A stretch of 49,576 nucleotides of DNA. It comes from Chara braunii. Lineage: Eukaryota > Streptophyta > Charophyceae > Charales > Characeae. Of the stretch, positions 33,015 through 44,436 are shown piece by piece. The notes below the pieces were generated by a model, which did no database searches, was not told the DNA's origin, and saw nothing but the letters and a program-made list of their open reading frames with translations. The stretch's first letter is position 1; each line of letters starts with the position of its first letter. The stretch spans positions 768,312 through 817,887 of the forward strand of contig BFEA01000508.1 in assembly GCA_003427395.1 (NCBI GenBank). Direction: 5' to 3'. Position numbers and translations under genes: made by a program.

Positions 33015-34037
33015 CTATGGTCTTGTACCGCCTTTGGGAACCCTGCTTAAGCCCTCCCCTAAAAAAGGCCGACTTGTCGTTCGGGCCTGGGCCATCGCAG
33101 GGTCCCCTTTCCTTCCTGGGAGTCGATATATCAACTCCACCTCTCCCACCTGAGGGCTTTCCAGGACCTGCTCCCTCAACACCTTTATAGCCTCCGGGTC
33201 CGCCATATCATGCGCCGCCACCACCTCCATTGCCTTATTTACATCATTAAGGCTCAGGGACAACACCTCGCCTGCTCCTTCCTCCTCCTGCTCCTCCCGG
33301 AGTCTCCGTCGCGCGTACTCTGACTCCTCGAAGGTAAAGGAGCCGAGGTTGAGCCTGTTCCTCCCACTTCCGGGCCCTGTGTTCCGACACTTGATGATTT
33401 CATAGTTTCCGCAAGCCGGATCAGATAGAGCCAGGATCATCGTCCCCTCATGCCTGTTGAAGACTAGGGTCTTCGTTCGGCAGAGGAACGACCTCCCTAG
33501 AAGGATGGGGTGGTCAACATCGGGCATGACGAAGAAGCACGTTCGCGCCCTTACTCTCCCAATCTCCACCATCACATTAGACGCGGTGCCGCAGAAAATG
33601 GCCTTGCAGTTGGCGCCATGCAGCACACCATGGTCCGAATGGTCAACTTCCAACCCTAACATTGTCGCGTCCCGCTCCCGGATGATATTCATCTCCGCGC
33701 CCGTGTCCACCATTGCAATGCTCGGCTGGTCCCTCACCTTCAGGTCCACCAACCCACACGCCACACATTTCCAATCCATCCTGGTGCCCGCCTCTGTCCA
33801 CTCTATCTCCCTGGGCAGGATTGAACTCAGGTGGGCATTGGGCACTAACCTCCGCGAAAGCCGCCCTTTCAGCTCGCCCCGGAGCCTCGGTGCTGAGGCC
33901 AAAATGTCCTTTAAGTTCATCAGATCGTTATGGCCCTCTAGGAGCTTATCCACCATTCGCTCCACGTCAAAGCCTTCCTCCACCCAGACCGCGTACTTCT
34001 TCCTTTTTGGCACGCCATCATGCAGACTCGGCTCCAC
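33015..34037 (-). pseudogene. Retropepsin-type protease region
   Basis: A 340-codon open frame. The aspartic protease core is VDTGAEMNII, with DTGA at residues ~111-114, and a downstream PILLGRSFL strand. The cysteine pair CVAC just before may be structural. The frame stays protein-like upstream of the ATG to about 34082, where a TAG interrupts it, so the gene once continued from the linker. It ends at TAG 33015-33017, 46 nt after a possible frameshift site into RT. It would process Gag and Pol. Confidence 0.8.
33060..33066 (-). promoter_or_regulatory. Candidate -1 ribosomal frameshift heptamer between protease and RT
   Basis: TTTTTTA on the minus strand is in the correct phase (codons CCT-TTT-TTA in the protease frame). 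A -1 slip gives AGG GGA GGG CTT, which is open straight into RT with no stop. The sequence just downstream can form a GGGGA/UUCCC stem around a small GCUUAAGC palindrome. A one-base change in a six-T run would look the same, so this is a candidate. Confidence 0.5.
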
Positions 34038-34657
34038 CCCTCCCTGAGCCCCTCTCTTCTTGGCCCTCTGTTCCGCCCTCCGGTCCTCCTCCTACCGGAG
34101 CCTCTCGTCCTCTTCGTCATCACCCTCATTTCCTCTTCTTGGACCTCTACCACTTCCTTCCTCCGTTCGGGCTCAGGGTCCTTTCGAGGGGGCGCCCGAC
34201 TGGGTGCCTGGCTGGGCCCTTGACTGGTGGTAGCCTTACTTTGGCCCCTAGTCTGCGCGGCCTGTGGTACCCTTCCATCCGACGTAGGGGGTCTGAAGGT
34301 CATCCCTGACCTAGGACCTGCCCCGGCCGTCGCCACGCTTGGACATCCTTGTGTACCTGACGACGACTCCGAACCGGACCCATAGAGCATCACCTCAAGA
34401 AGGCTCATTTCCCATTCTCGGACCTTTTCACACATTGCCCTTAGTCGTTCCTGGTACCTGCTGACCTTTGCAAGCAGGCCCTCCATCCTCTCCAGGATGG
34501 TCGAGGCTGATTCCCCCACCACTTTCTGCGCCTCTTCGTCGGACTCAACAACTATAGGTTCCTCCTTTATAGTTCCCGCCTTCAGCCGCTGAGTCACTTC
34601 CTCATTTTCACCCACAATCTCCTCGACTCTTACGCCGGGGTCTTGCCTTCCTGCCAT
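33938..34657 (-). pseudogene. Linker region between Gag and protease
   Basis: A 239-codon frame whose ATG (34657) overlaps the Gag stop by 28 nt in the -1 frame. It begins with an acidic segment, then a likely coiled coil (ASTILERMEGLLAKVSRYQE), a Ser/Pro-rich part and a highly charged part. The frame appears to change artificially near 34140: the protein-like charged sequence continues in the protease frame (GDDEEDERLR, stop, EEDRRAEQRAKKRG). Most likely this was one continuous Gag-Pol linker broken by a small indel and a stop at ~34085. No enzymatic motif is seen. Confidence 0.55.
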
Positions 34658-36252
34658 ATCCTAAACATTGTTGGGGCTGCTGGAGGCCCTGACGCTGCCC
34701 GCCTGAGGGCTTCCTGCCTTATTCCTCCCGGGGTCTTGGGATCAATGTGCTTTCCCCACCGGTCGTATATATCCCCGTCCATATAGGTGGAGATTAATCC
34801 TGCCAACTCGTCGTCCCGCCGCTGTTGGCAGAATCGTACAGTGTGGCCCACCTCGCCACAATGCCAACAAGTTGCGTTCCGCCAGTCGAAGCGGGGCCTC
34901 CCATACCCTTGGCCTCCTCCCTGGTTGCCTTGGCCACCTTGGTTCTGACGCCCTTGACCATTCCAACCTCCTCCATTACCTCCTCCATTTCCTCCTCGCC
35001 CCCGGCCGCCCCCTCCTCTACCCCCTTGGCCCCGGCCTCCATTGCCCTGCCCGCCTGGTCCTTGGCCCCCTCCCCCGGCCACACTAGCTTGCGAGGCCTG
35101 CTGGGAGGGTGGCGGTTGAGCCACAGGCTGGCTTTGAGTCGCCAGGTAGCTCGGGGTTCCCATACTTGCTGATGGGCCTGAATAGGGGACCATGTGCCCC
35201 ACGTGGGCCTGACTCCCTCCACACGAGACACAGTGGTTGCAACTGGGCCAGGACGCGGACTTACAGTGCGACACCCAGTGCCCGCAAGTTGGTGGCGGCC
35301 CCATGTGCGATGGTCCTGCTGACGCTGGCGCGGCTGCGGCGACAGGCGACGGTGCGACAATGGCTTGAGGGGCCTGCCCCTTCCCTGACCCCTACCCTCC
35401 CTGCAGCAAATTACGCTGCTTCCTCTGGGCCTTAGTCAGGACCTGGGAGCCTGTCTCCCCTCCGCCGTAGTCTTCTTGCCCAGCCTGCTCCTCTATTGCC
35501 CCTGACGCCCGGCCTTGGGCCACTGGCACCCCTCTTTTCTGTATCTCCGCTTCATTGTCATACCCTAGTGATGCCAACACATCCGTGACGATTCTTTTTA
35601 CCCCTGGGGTCCCGGATGCGGTAGCATCCCTCTCCTTCCTCTTGCGCCTTTGCAGCCTTATTTGGTGCTGTTCCACCTGGTATAGACTCCCTTCTTCCAC
35701 TCCCTTGTCAATGGTTGTCCAGGTGAGCCTCTCGCTCCCTTCCCCATGCTTGGTTAGCTCGGTGGCCTCCGAGCCCGTAAGCAGTCCCAGAAATGTGGCG
35801 CACTGCGCCTCCTCATAAATTTTGTGAACTTTTCTCGCCCTTTTCTTAAACTCGTGCACGAACGCCCCAATGGTAGAGAAGTCTTCCTTGTTCATGGCCT
35901 CCAAGTCGGCCATGGTCAACAGGCCGTCCCCCAGCCTGTACTTCCTTCGCATTAGATCCCCAAACTTTGTCCAACTGCCACCGGCGGCATCCACAACCTT
36001 AGTCACTTCCCGATGGTGGTTGTGCAGGACGTACCTCAGGACCCGCTGGAGCTTGACCTCATCTGACAGTCCCACCAGTGCCTGTTCTGTCCGATCCAAC
36101 CAGTCGGATACCTTGTCCCCCTTGAAGTGAAAAGTCTCGACCTTTGGGACATTGCTTGGCGCCCTTTCACGCTTGTCGAGGGCATCGATGAGGTCATCGA
36201 GAGTCACGAGCTTCCTCCCACCGTCCGCCATCCCTTCTGGCATCTTCGCCAA
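34630..36252 (-). pseudogene. First Gag (capsid and nucleocapsid), one internal stop
   Basis: One frame from ATG 36252 to TAA 34630, interrupted once by TAG at 35392-35394. The N-terminal 286 codons are capsid-like (VETFHFKGDKVSDWLDRTEQ, SWTKFGDLMRRKYR). After the stop comes a Cys/His-rich patch (TCGHW to VSCGG), a long Gly/Gln/Arg-rich tract and a CX2CX4HX4C knuckle, CWHCGEVGHTVRFC, about residues 462-475 of the joined frame. A DGDIYDRWGKHI tail follows. Gag forms the virus-like particle and binds the RNA. The start lies 372 nt after the PBS, with no other Met-led frame between. The stop is more likely decay than programmed readthrough, as other stops occur in this element. Confidence 0.85.
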
Positions 36253-36624
36253 CCACCTTCGACTTCAATCTTCCTGTTATAAGAGACGATGGGACAGAGG
36301 ACCCCACTCAACGACTCAACCTTTCATAGCCCTATCGGGTTGACCACCTTAGACACCCCACACTCTAGACCTGGTAGGCATTCCTTCTCCTACTTCCCTT
36401 GGGCTCACCTAGATAACACTTACCCTCACCATAGGACTTCCTCACACACTTACTTCATTCAAACTATCAACCAAGCCGCCAATTAATCAATCATCCAACC
36501 CATAGTCATATAGATCACCTTACGTACATCTCATAGTCCCTCTTTTACTCACTCATATGCCTAATTTTCCTTCACTCTCGTACCCGGATGTCGTTCCACA
36601 AGGGACCACGGTAGGCTTCCGTTA
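36253..36624 (-). mobile_element. 5' leader of the coding element
   Basis: 372 nt between the PBS and the Gag ATG. The first ~40 nt after the PBS (ATAACGGAAGCCTACCGT, then GGTCCCTTGTGGAACGACAT) parallel the LARD leader at 2675-2715 (ATAACGGCAAACTACCGT, then TGTCCCTAGCGGAACGACAT). The rest holds no feature that I recognise. Confidence 0.65.
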
Positions 36625-36642
36625 TCCCCGGCAACGGCGCCA
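36625..36642 (-). other. Primer-binding site, tRNA-Asp
   Basis: The plus strand reads TCCCCGGCAACGGCGCCA, the exact tRNA-Asp 3' end. The minus strand is therefore an 18-nt perfect PBS, 2 nt (GG) after the 5' LTR end at 36645. It fixes the orientation of the element and the LTR boundary. Confidence 0.95.
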
Positions 36643-36827
36643 CCTGTCGAGCGCATCGGTCCGGCACCGCGCGCGGCAGTGCGGGACCCTCTCGGCCGCG
36701 TCACGCAAGAGTTGGACTAACCTCGCCACGAACACACCAATGGAGCTTCCTTAGGCCGCTCCGGCCGAGTGCGCCAACCATACCTCTCGCAAGCCCCTAC
36801 GACAGGATAGGGCCTACGCGAGGCACA

Positions 36828-36836
36828 ACTTACCTC
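36828..36836 (-). promoter_or_regulatory. Strong 5' splice-donor match in the 5' LTR
   Basis: GAG|GTAAGT on the minus strand, about 185 nt before the LTR end and upstream of the PBS. It could join to the acceptor at 29533. The 3' LTR copy reads GAT|GTAAGT. Motif match only. Confidence 0.3.
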
Positions 36837-38934
36837 CACCTTACGGGAGTTGTCACCTCCCTTCGGTGGGCGTATCCCCGTCGAGCTACCAGTCCACAAT
36901 ACGAAAGCTTCTCGGTTGCAATAGCAGAGGTGGACCAGCCGAGGGCGTTTCTTGTTCGTTGTAGCATATGGGGTACGCGCGGTAGCACGCCTATCAGACC
37001 CGCACGCAAACCGACATCTTGGGGGGCTGAAGTCCCAAGCGCGGCTCGTCGTCGGTCGACTAGGACGCATCCCACACACCACGCGCACACCACCTTACGG
37101 ACACAAAAGTAGAACACACGCACACGCACATACTACACGACACAACACAAACAACGTGACACCGCTCCCAATCCCTGCAATAGTCGTCCCATAACTTCCG
37201 GACGCAGGGCTACTCATATCGACTCGCAATGCAAGCGTACGCAAGCAGTCGCAATGATAGCGTACCAGGTAGTACCCATACTCACGCGGTCCTTGTTAAT
37301 CTCGAGGGTCGCATTCGACACTCAAGTGTCGGCTGACACGCGCCTAGAGGGTTAATCTCTCGACGCCAGACAACCGCCATGCGCGGTTGGAGACCACACA
37401 CCCTCTTCTGCACCCTTATGCAGAGTGGGTGGTACACAGGCCCATGCTTGTGGTGGTAGTCGTCTCTCGCGGCCCTAGGGGTGAGTCCTCCCCGGGGCCT
37501 GGGCGAAAGTCAAGGGGTTTGACTTTGACGGTTGCCACGGACTACGACATCCAACCATAAAAATCTCTAAGAAGCAACTAGACTCACACGGACCCAAGAA
37601 GAGGGGATAGGGCAAAGGTCTTGTGGCCCTTAAAACAAAAACTCATGGCCTTGGGACACACTTCCCCTCTATGGGCGGTGCCGGCGGCCTATAATAATCC
37701 CAAGCGCTGCGCCAACGCGCCAGCCCGACGGTCTCATAAGTTTTAGACGTCGGGGGCGGCGAGGCGTCACGCGCAGGGCTCTGATATAAAACTGTGCGGC
37801 CGCACGCCAACCCTATGCCAACCACCGATGCCAATCATATGTGGTAATCGTGGCTAAGCCTCGCGATATTGAGTGGCTGAAGGAACTCATCGCCAGGGAT
37901 TACCCCTCACGATATTGAACGGCTGAAGGACACGCCGTTCAACCCTCGTGACGTTTCCACCTCTCAGGTGGAGTGTCCTGCTGGCCAAAGTAAGCAGGCT
38001 CTACGCGAGGGGAGGCCCCTCCCCTTCAAGGCCTAGGGCTTGGGATGTCCTGGACAAGGACCTTGAATCCCGGCCCGGGACCAACGTCCGACTAAGAAAG
38101 CCCCAAGACGCAAATAGGCAGAAGGGAGGGTCTTCCCTGTCCCTCAGCCCCAACTTTCACGCGGTTATTAACACGGCCCTTTGGGCCCCTCGAATACCCA
38201 TCGTACGTATACCCTCGCATACAAGTGAAAGGGGATAGAGTTATGACGATCACTTCTCACAGGCAGAGTGGGACTCCTCACAACCATGTCTATGTATTAT
38301 GGAATCGCACGCAGTCCAAATCCAAAATCCGAGCCACAGGACATACCTGCAACCACACCAAGAATCAAGCGACAAAACACGCACTACATAGAGTCAACCC
38401 CAACCATTCTCTATGCTCATACCCCTTTTCTTTAGTCATGCAAGCCCCAATCGCCGTTTCAACCAACCTCAATTAAAAACTCAGTACCTTTGTCAAATGG
38501 CCATTCAATAAAAGTTCGGATGAAACCCTTAACAAACAGTAAAACCACCAGGGCTACAGCCTTTTAGGTTGAGTAGGGGGAAGTGAGTCGAAGTTGAGTC
38601 GAAGACCGACGAATCGGCAACCGACCTGTTATCAGTGATAACAGAAGACGATCTTCCAGGGATCAAGCTGAATCTAGTCCTGATCTTTGAATCAGACACC
38701 CCAAAGGACCTGTAACACAAGATAGGTCAAATGCCCAAACTAAATCATCATCGTATGGGGGATGAACCTCCATAGCACATTCTCTCCCAAAGTTATCTGC
38801 CAACTAAGTCTAAGTCTACCTCTAAGCCAGTGCCCAAAGCAAAATTATAGATTAATGGCAGAATCTCCCTTATCCAGTGTGGATTGCCAGAATCGTCACC
38901 TGTCAAAATATAATCTAACTCCTCTAAATCAAGG

Positions 38935-39450
38935 AAATTTCGGCAGCGCTTCCCGCGGAAAAAGTGTCTTTTCAGAATTTATATCAGCCCAAATATGAAA
39001 GCAGAAATAAACTCCAACTCTGAAAAGTCAAATTTTGTCTAACTCCCTCAATTAGTAGAACTTTGCACAGCACTCTCTCTAGAAATGGAGACTTCCCTGA
39101 TTTATACTAAGTCAGATATGAACTCAAAAGACAAATTGAGTTCGATTTAGATATTAGTTTTGCAGAAATTTCGGCAGCACTTCCTTTAGGAAAGTGCGAT
39201 TTCAAAGTTTATACAAAGCTAAGTCCAAAACCTGAAAACAACTTTGACTTCTCAAAGTTCAATTTTGTCTAACTTCCTGAATTAGCAAAAATTTGGGCAG
39301 CACTCCCTTTAGAAAATAAGACTTTCCGATTCTTACCAAGTCAGATATAGAACGTAGATAAGTTAAACTTAGACAAGTCAAAAGTTGACTAACTCCTTGG
39401 ATTTGTAGAGATTTCGGCAGCGCTTCCCGTAGAGAAAGTAGCTTGCCAAG
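38935..39450 (-). repeat. ~120-bp degenerate tandem repeats, 5' LTR copy
   Basis: Same five-unit array as 19576-20100, with several substitutions relative to it. Confidence 0.8.
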
Positions 39451-39751
39451 ATTTATACAAGGCCAAGTATAACAAAAGATCCCAGAAAATGCGAGAATCG
39501 ATCTAAGTAAAAAACTTAGCTCACAAAATGCAGGAATTGACCTAACTCCTATCGCTCTAGCACGTGGCGAGCCTCCTAAAACAACTACCCGTCAACCTGA
39601 AACCCAGACCAAGTAGTAACCTCACTCAGCCACATGCAGGCCAAACCACAAAGGTAAGTACTCTCACCATCCCCAAGCCAATCTGAGCAAATAATAATTC
39701 ATGACCTTTCAGTGAGTTATCCCCTTATACCCAACTTATATAAGGCATAGG

Positions 39752-40688
39752 TTAGGGCACCTGAACTTACAGAGCGCACCCAACTTAGCCAGGCCTAAAC
39801 TCAGAATACCTAAACTTATAGAGCGTTCTGACTCGGCCAAGTATACACAAACAGAGGGCACAACTACTTCTCTCTTCTTTGGGCATATGACTAGACCACT
39901 CTAGTCGCCCTGAACTGTTTAAATAGCCAATTTATATATACTTCTCTAGACTTAGTCTTCAAAGGGGGCATAAGGCTGAGCCGCTCAACTCAAAACATTG
40001 CTCAGCCTGCCCAAGCTTACCTTCAATTATATCTCTTAGTTTATACTCTCTTCATTTGTGATAAGCTATAGTCAGGCTACCTAAACTTATAGAGCGGTCT
40101 GACCAGCCTGTTCGTAATAACACAGTAGTACAATACAGCCAAGTTATATTCATTGGATTCCAACATGTGCGAGGCATTGGGTAAGACCACCTAAACTTAT
40201 AGAGCGGTCTCATCCTCAGCCAAGTTCGTTTCTCTCTGGTCCAATCTGTGCGAAGCAGTGAGACAGGCTACCTAAACTTATAGAGCGGTCTGTCCCTTGC
40301 CAGAATTACTCCCTCAGAACAAAACAAGAGAAGGGTTGAACCATCTAAACTTATAGAGCGGTTCGGACCTCCTTGTTCAGAACCAAAGAAACTGAGAGAT
40401 CCTCAAGCAAAACGAGGCAACCCAAGGTACCTAAGCTTATAGAGCGCCTTGGTTCCCTGAAAACCACTCGCAGTCAAATCCCCACAAGTCAGAGCAGTCG
40501 AGACACCTAAACTTATAGAGCGTCCTGACCCTTCATGCAGTTCACAACACCAGGTCTCCCCAAACTTATGGGGACATCCCGGCCTCCAGAGCTTCAGGCT
40601 ACCTAAACTTATAGAGCGGCCTGAGGCTCCATGCAGCCCAAAAATAAACAAAGCGCTGGGCTTCCCCAAACTTAAGGGGACCTCCCAT
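39752..40688 (-). repeat. UAAGUU hairpin array, 5' LTR copy
   Basis: Identical by eye to 20402-21338, so it adds no independent covariation evidence. It lies within the identity tract shared by the two LTRs. Confidence 0.88.
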
Positions 40689-42763
40689 CCTTAGTGACCC
40701 AGTCAATCTGCACACAATACTGCCTTCCTTCCAACCTTCCCCCAGATGCAACCCATCTCGTTCACAATCTGCTTTCATGCAGTCAACAAAAACTGAAATT
40801 GAGATTGCACACACACTCCTTTACTTCAGTCTGACTTAGGTCCTGATAGTCAAGCCAAAATCAGAGTACAGGATCCACACCATACGCTCAGTCAAACGTA
40901 GAGAGATGTACAGGTAGGGGTTATAATTGGGTTTATAGAGGGAGTCAAGGGTTTACCACTTAGTTCCCTGCCTCCAGAACTCCGCCTTAGTCCCGGCAGA
41001 GCTCCCGCAATCGGTGGGGAAACTCCCACAAAGGCCTTGGCACGGGTTACGGGCCACACGCCCGCCTGCCGCCTTCCTCTCAGAGCCAAAGGACCAGACT
41101 TAGAGTGAGAAGGACAGGATGAGAAGGAGTAAGACTCTCAGACTCAGGGAGGACACACTCAAACTCGCGCAAGAGGGTCCTCAAGTCTTCAACGCCTGAG
41201 GGCCCCGCAATGGTGGCCGTACAAATGCCGCTTGGCCAAACACGGTCAGCTGCTGGGGTAGACACTCCTGTCAACCCCCCAACTCGCAGCAACAACCCTC
41301 CGCCGCAGCCCTGCTCCCTCTCCTAGTACCACGCCCCCGTCACCCGATTGTCTTAGCAGCAGTGACCCATTGTTCAACAACGGTCATACCCAGCTGGGGC
41401 AACTACAGCCCAAAACCCGGACCTTCAACAGCACTGCCTGCCGCACGACAGCACATCCTCCCCCTTCGATCTATCCGATGCTGCATAGTCCGGAGATGTC
41501 AAATTCAGCTACCGTTCGCCCCCGTGTCTTATCGGAGCAGCAAGGGGATACGCAGCTGGCCACAGCGAGCACAACCCAACAGCATCCGGCGATCAGGTAA
41601 GTAACAACTGCGGGCGGTGGCTCGTTGTACGGCGGGCCACTGCGAATCGTAGTCCACTGAAACAACCGTATTTGCCAGCGGCAGCTTTGGCAGCAGAACG
41701 CTGCTAGGTGCGGCCGTGCCCACAGTATCAATGGTAGCAACAGCAGAACGGGTACCACGGCGGCACCCCGCAACCTAACCATAGCAGCCAGCACCGCCAA
41801 GCTAGATGCGGCAATGCCCCAGGGACCGCAACGGAAGACGCTGTACGGCGGTGAGCCCTGCGGCACGTCGGCAGTGGTCAACACTCAGCCTGTCGCGGCA
41901 GCCTCAGTAGGTCAGCCTCTGGTGCCAGTCCGTTTCCTCTCGCCCTTCCGGCTGGAGGGGTAGTATCCTGGCCGATCAGCAACGCATGTAATCTCGCAAC
42001 TGGCTTGCCGTCACCCGACCCGGCGGAACGAGACCTCGTAGCTGCTCTTCAAGCTTGTAATCCTTACCATCTGCCTATTGCAGGCTCGCTCCTTGGCCCC
42101 CTTCGATCTGGCCCAACAAGCAAGCCCCCGCTCCCATAGCTCCGACCCCGTGCCACTCCTCCCTTGGCTATCTGCAACATCCCCGCCCGTGAGTGGTTCA
42201 CACCGTCCCCGCGGAATCGCACCGTCCCAGCGGAATCGCAACTAACTCAGGTGAGTCTTGCTTCTCCTCCCTCAGTCCGCCTCACCGTTTACTCCCCCGC
42301 ACTCTTTACTCCGCTCCGCTTGGCACGCCCTCTCCCCCCCTTATCTCCGTTTGTCCCATTCACTCTGCCATATCCATCCTTTCCTTCTTTTATTGCTAAA
42401 CGCACCTGGCGTCGCCCGCGTCCAGGTTCACTACCTTACCTCTCTCTCCCTCCAGCACCTTCGTCGTCTTCGTCGTGGTGACGTCCCCCAAAACTGTGTC
42501 CGTCACTTACGAGTGCACAGCGCTCAGTCGTGGCCCAACTTTGTCGAAAGGAAGTAAAGCCAAAATGGTCGAACGGGCAGCTCCCCTCCGACTTATACCG
42601 ACCGGCCCTAAGCAACGGCCGCGCGGGCCTCCGCGAATGCCCCACAGGACGCCAGCCGGGGCGAGTTCCCGCAGGTTTTCTGGGACACGCTCCGCCCAGC
42701 ACCGCCTCTCTCACGAACGTGGCCTCTTTCCGGGGCCTGGTTCAGGTAGGCATTCCCCTCCCC

Positions 42764-42831
42764 TTTTCCTCAATTCATGCATGTCATCCTTGCGCAGGGG
42801 CCATGCTAATCCTCTCTGTATCACTCCAATT
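42764..42831 (-). pseudogene. U6 snRNA-derived segment in the 5' LTR
   Basis: The minus strand has GATTAGCATGGCCCCTGCGC, then AAGGATGACA. This is 30 nt identical to U6, preceded by GATACAGAGAG and followed by a decayed 3' part. The first ~25 nt of U6 are absent. Confidence 0.88.
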
Positions 42832-43831
42832 CTCGCAGGCCTCAAAAAGGCTTCAACCGGGCAGCGCCTCACAACGCCTCCCCTCCTTTTCGTACGTACC
42901 CCGGCGCAGCCTGCGTCCGGGTTCATTCCGAACTCATAAGGTGGCCAACGATTCTCCCACAATCCCCATTCTCCCCAGCTGCCGCGTCAGCGAGTTGACC
43001 AATTGAAAAAACAAAAATAAAACAACAAAAAAAAGGAAGGAAAACGACAAAACAAACGGACAAAATTGAAATCTAAAGAAAAATCTCCCCCGTAGTAATT
43101 CCTCCCCTACTCCACTACTTTCGCGCGAACCCGGCCTCCTTTCGGGGCCTAGTTCGGGCGCTCCCTAACCTCTGCCCCAACAAGTACTCGGCTCCGCCCT
43201 CCCCTTTTTTCGTCTTCCTGTCCGGGTTCATTCCTGGACCTCCCCCTTGTTGGCTTCGCGGGCCTCCCGCTTCCCCCATATCTCACTCCGATTCTCCCCC
43301 GGGAACATCCGCCCTGCCGCCCCCCCACTTACTTAGCACCCCCCCACTTACTTAGACCCTCTGGGGTCTATACAGGTGGGCCTTGCACAGGGCCAGGCAA
43401 TTCCTTCTTTACGTCACTCCCAGATCTTCCTAGTGGCCGTGTCAACAAGTCGGCCAGCCCACGTGAAGTTTGGCTTCTTGATTTCTGGGCCCCTCGGCCC
43501 CCATCATCCGAGTCAGACGGGGCGTGACCCACAGTATGTGGGTATACCCAACGGATCGGACTGCCAGCCCCAAGGCGCGGTCAATCGCCCCTCAACGCCT
43601 CCATCCTACGCAGGAAAAACTGGGGTGGCCTCCAAAACAAGGGAAGTGGATCACCTCGACGGGAGAACGTGCCGTAGGCCCTGCCAGTCCTCCTGCAGCC
43701 TTGCAGCGCGGACCTGCGGCCGGGCTCCCTCGCCAAACCCAAAAAGAACAAAAAAAAGGGAGAAAAAGGAGAGATAGTCTCGCGGGACCCTCAACCCCCT
43801 TTCTTCTCGCCACTCCATTGCTCCTGCGTCG

Positions 43832-43904
43832 CCTTCCGCGGGACTCGAACCTCGTACCTCCGCCGTGCAAACCCAGTGTCGTAACCTATAGAGCTAAGCC
43901 CAAG
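43832..43904 (-). other. tRNA-like segment in the 5' LTR
   Basis: A box TAGCTCTATAGG (43896-43885) and B box GGTTCGAGTCC (43851-43841) on the minus strand, both closer to consensus than in the 3' LTR copy. Cloverleaf stems do not pair well, so it is not called as a tRNA gene. Confidence 0.5.
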
Positions 43905-43957
43905 CTTGTAACCAGCAGGCACGGTTTCCTATATAAAGTGGTGCCGCGCGGCGTAGT

Positions 43958-44436
43958 ATCGGTACATCAGTGCGGTTGATTCCAGACAGAGAAACCTATC
44001 AATTTTTGTCGTTCTCACCAGTTTCGCAGCAGACACCGTCCTCGACATGAGAATTTACGTGAAGAAAGGCAAAGAGAGTCGTGAACATTTCAATTCAGTC
44101 CAGATCTGGGCTGCCAGGTACCTTGAGGAGAGAGAAAAAGAGTTTGATGAGAGTAGGACAAAGCTGATTCGTAGCTTCGGACGCTAGCTCTACATCGACT
44201 ACCCCAGGCCTCCAGTACCCTTCACTCTCACAAATGGTTCTTGCTGGGGAGACTTGGTTGATCTAGCCAAGAGGTATATCTCGCATGCAGAGATTGATTA
44301 CGAGGCAATGACCAAACCATCTGAGTTTCGACATCTCGGACAAAGGAATTTTTCCCAGTCATGTCTCCCCACACTATGCGAGGAGTTTTGTGCTATGTTG
44401 ACTTTCGTATCGTGGGACTTGGATGGAAGTGCTTAG
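43958..44436 (+). pseudogene. Broken open frame of unknown family abutting the LTR junction
   Basis: One frame is open from just after the LTR break to TAG 44434-44436, about 160 codons, with a single internal TAG at 44185-44187. The first Met is at 44047. Before the stop there is a charged helical segment (ARYLEEREKEFDESR). After it comes a mixed segment with DLAKRYISHAEIDYEAMTK. Composition looks like real protein, unlike the LTR frames, but I recognise no domain. It could be a truncated host exon, a gene fragment captured by an element, or chance. Confidence 0.35.

Larger units (their letters stand above)
36645..43954 (-). mobile_element. 5' LTR of the minus-strand element, 5'-truncated
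   Basis: Matches 17245-24607 throughout. It ends (LTR sense) GCTCGACA at 36645. At its outer end similarity stops abruptly at GCGGCGT (43954), so the first 427 nt of the LTR (the equivalent of 24608-25034) are missing and no TSD can be read. It differs from the 3' LTR by scattered substitutions at both flanks and a 52-bp deletion near 37200. I saw no difference across a ~3 kb middle tract (39703-42761). No gene is supported inside. Confidence 0.9.

Noticed and set aside
36557-37729. Plus- and minus-strand frames at the LTR ends (also at 17119-17729)
   Set aside because: They follow LTR terminal DNA shared by several subfamilies. Frames are kept only because the DNA is similar, and stops differ between copies.
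17240-43954. GGCGT at 17240-17244 and at 43950-43954 as a 5-bp TSD of the minus-strand element
   Set aside because: The right-hand GGCGT is LTR sequence: the 3' LTR has the same letters at 24603-24607 and continues for 427 nt more. It is not flanking DNA.
17245-43954. Two independent tandem copies of a non-coding repeat rather than LTRs
   Set aside because: The tRNA-Asp PBS 2 nt from 36645, the Pol genes between the copies in the right orientation and the TG/CA ends make them LTRs of one element.
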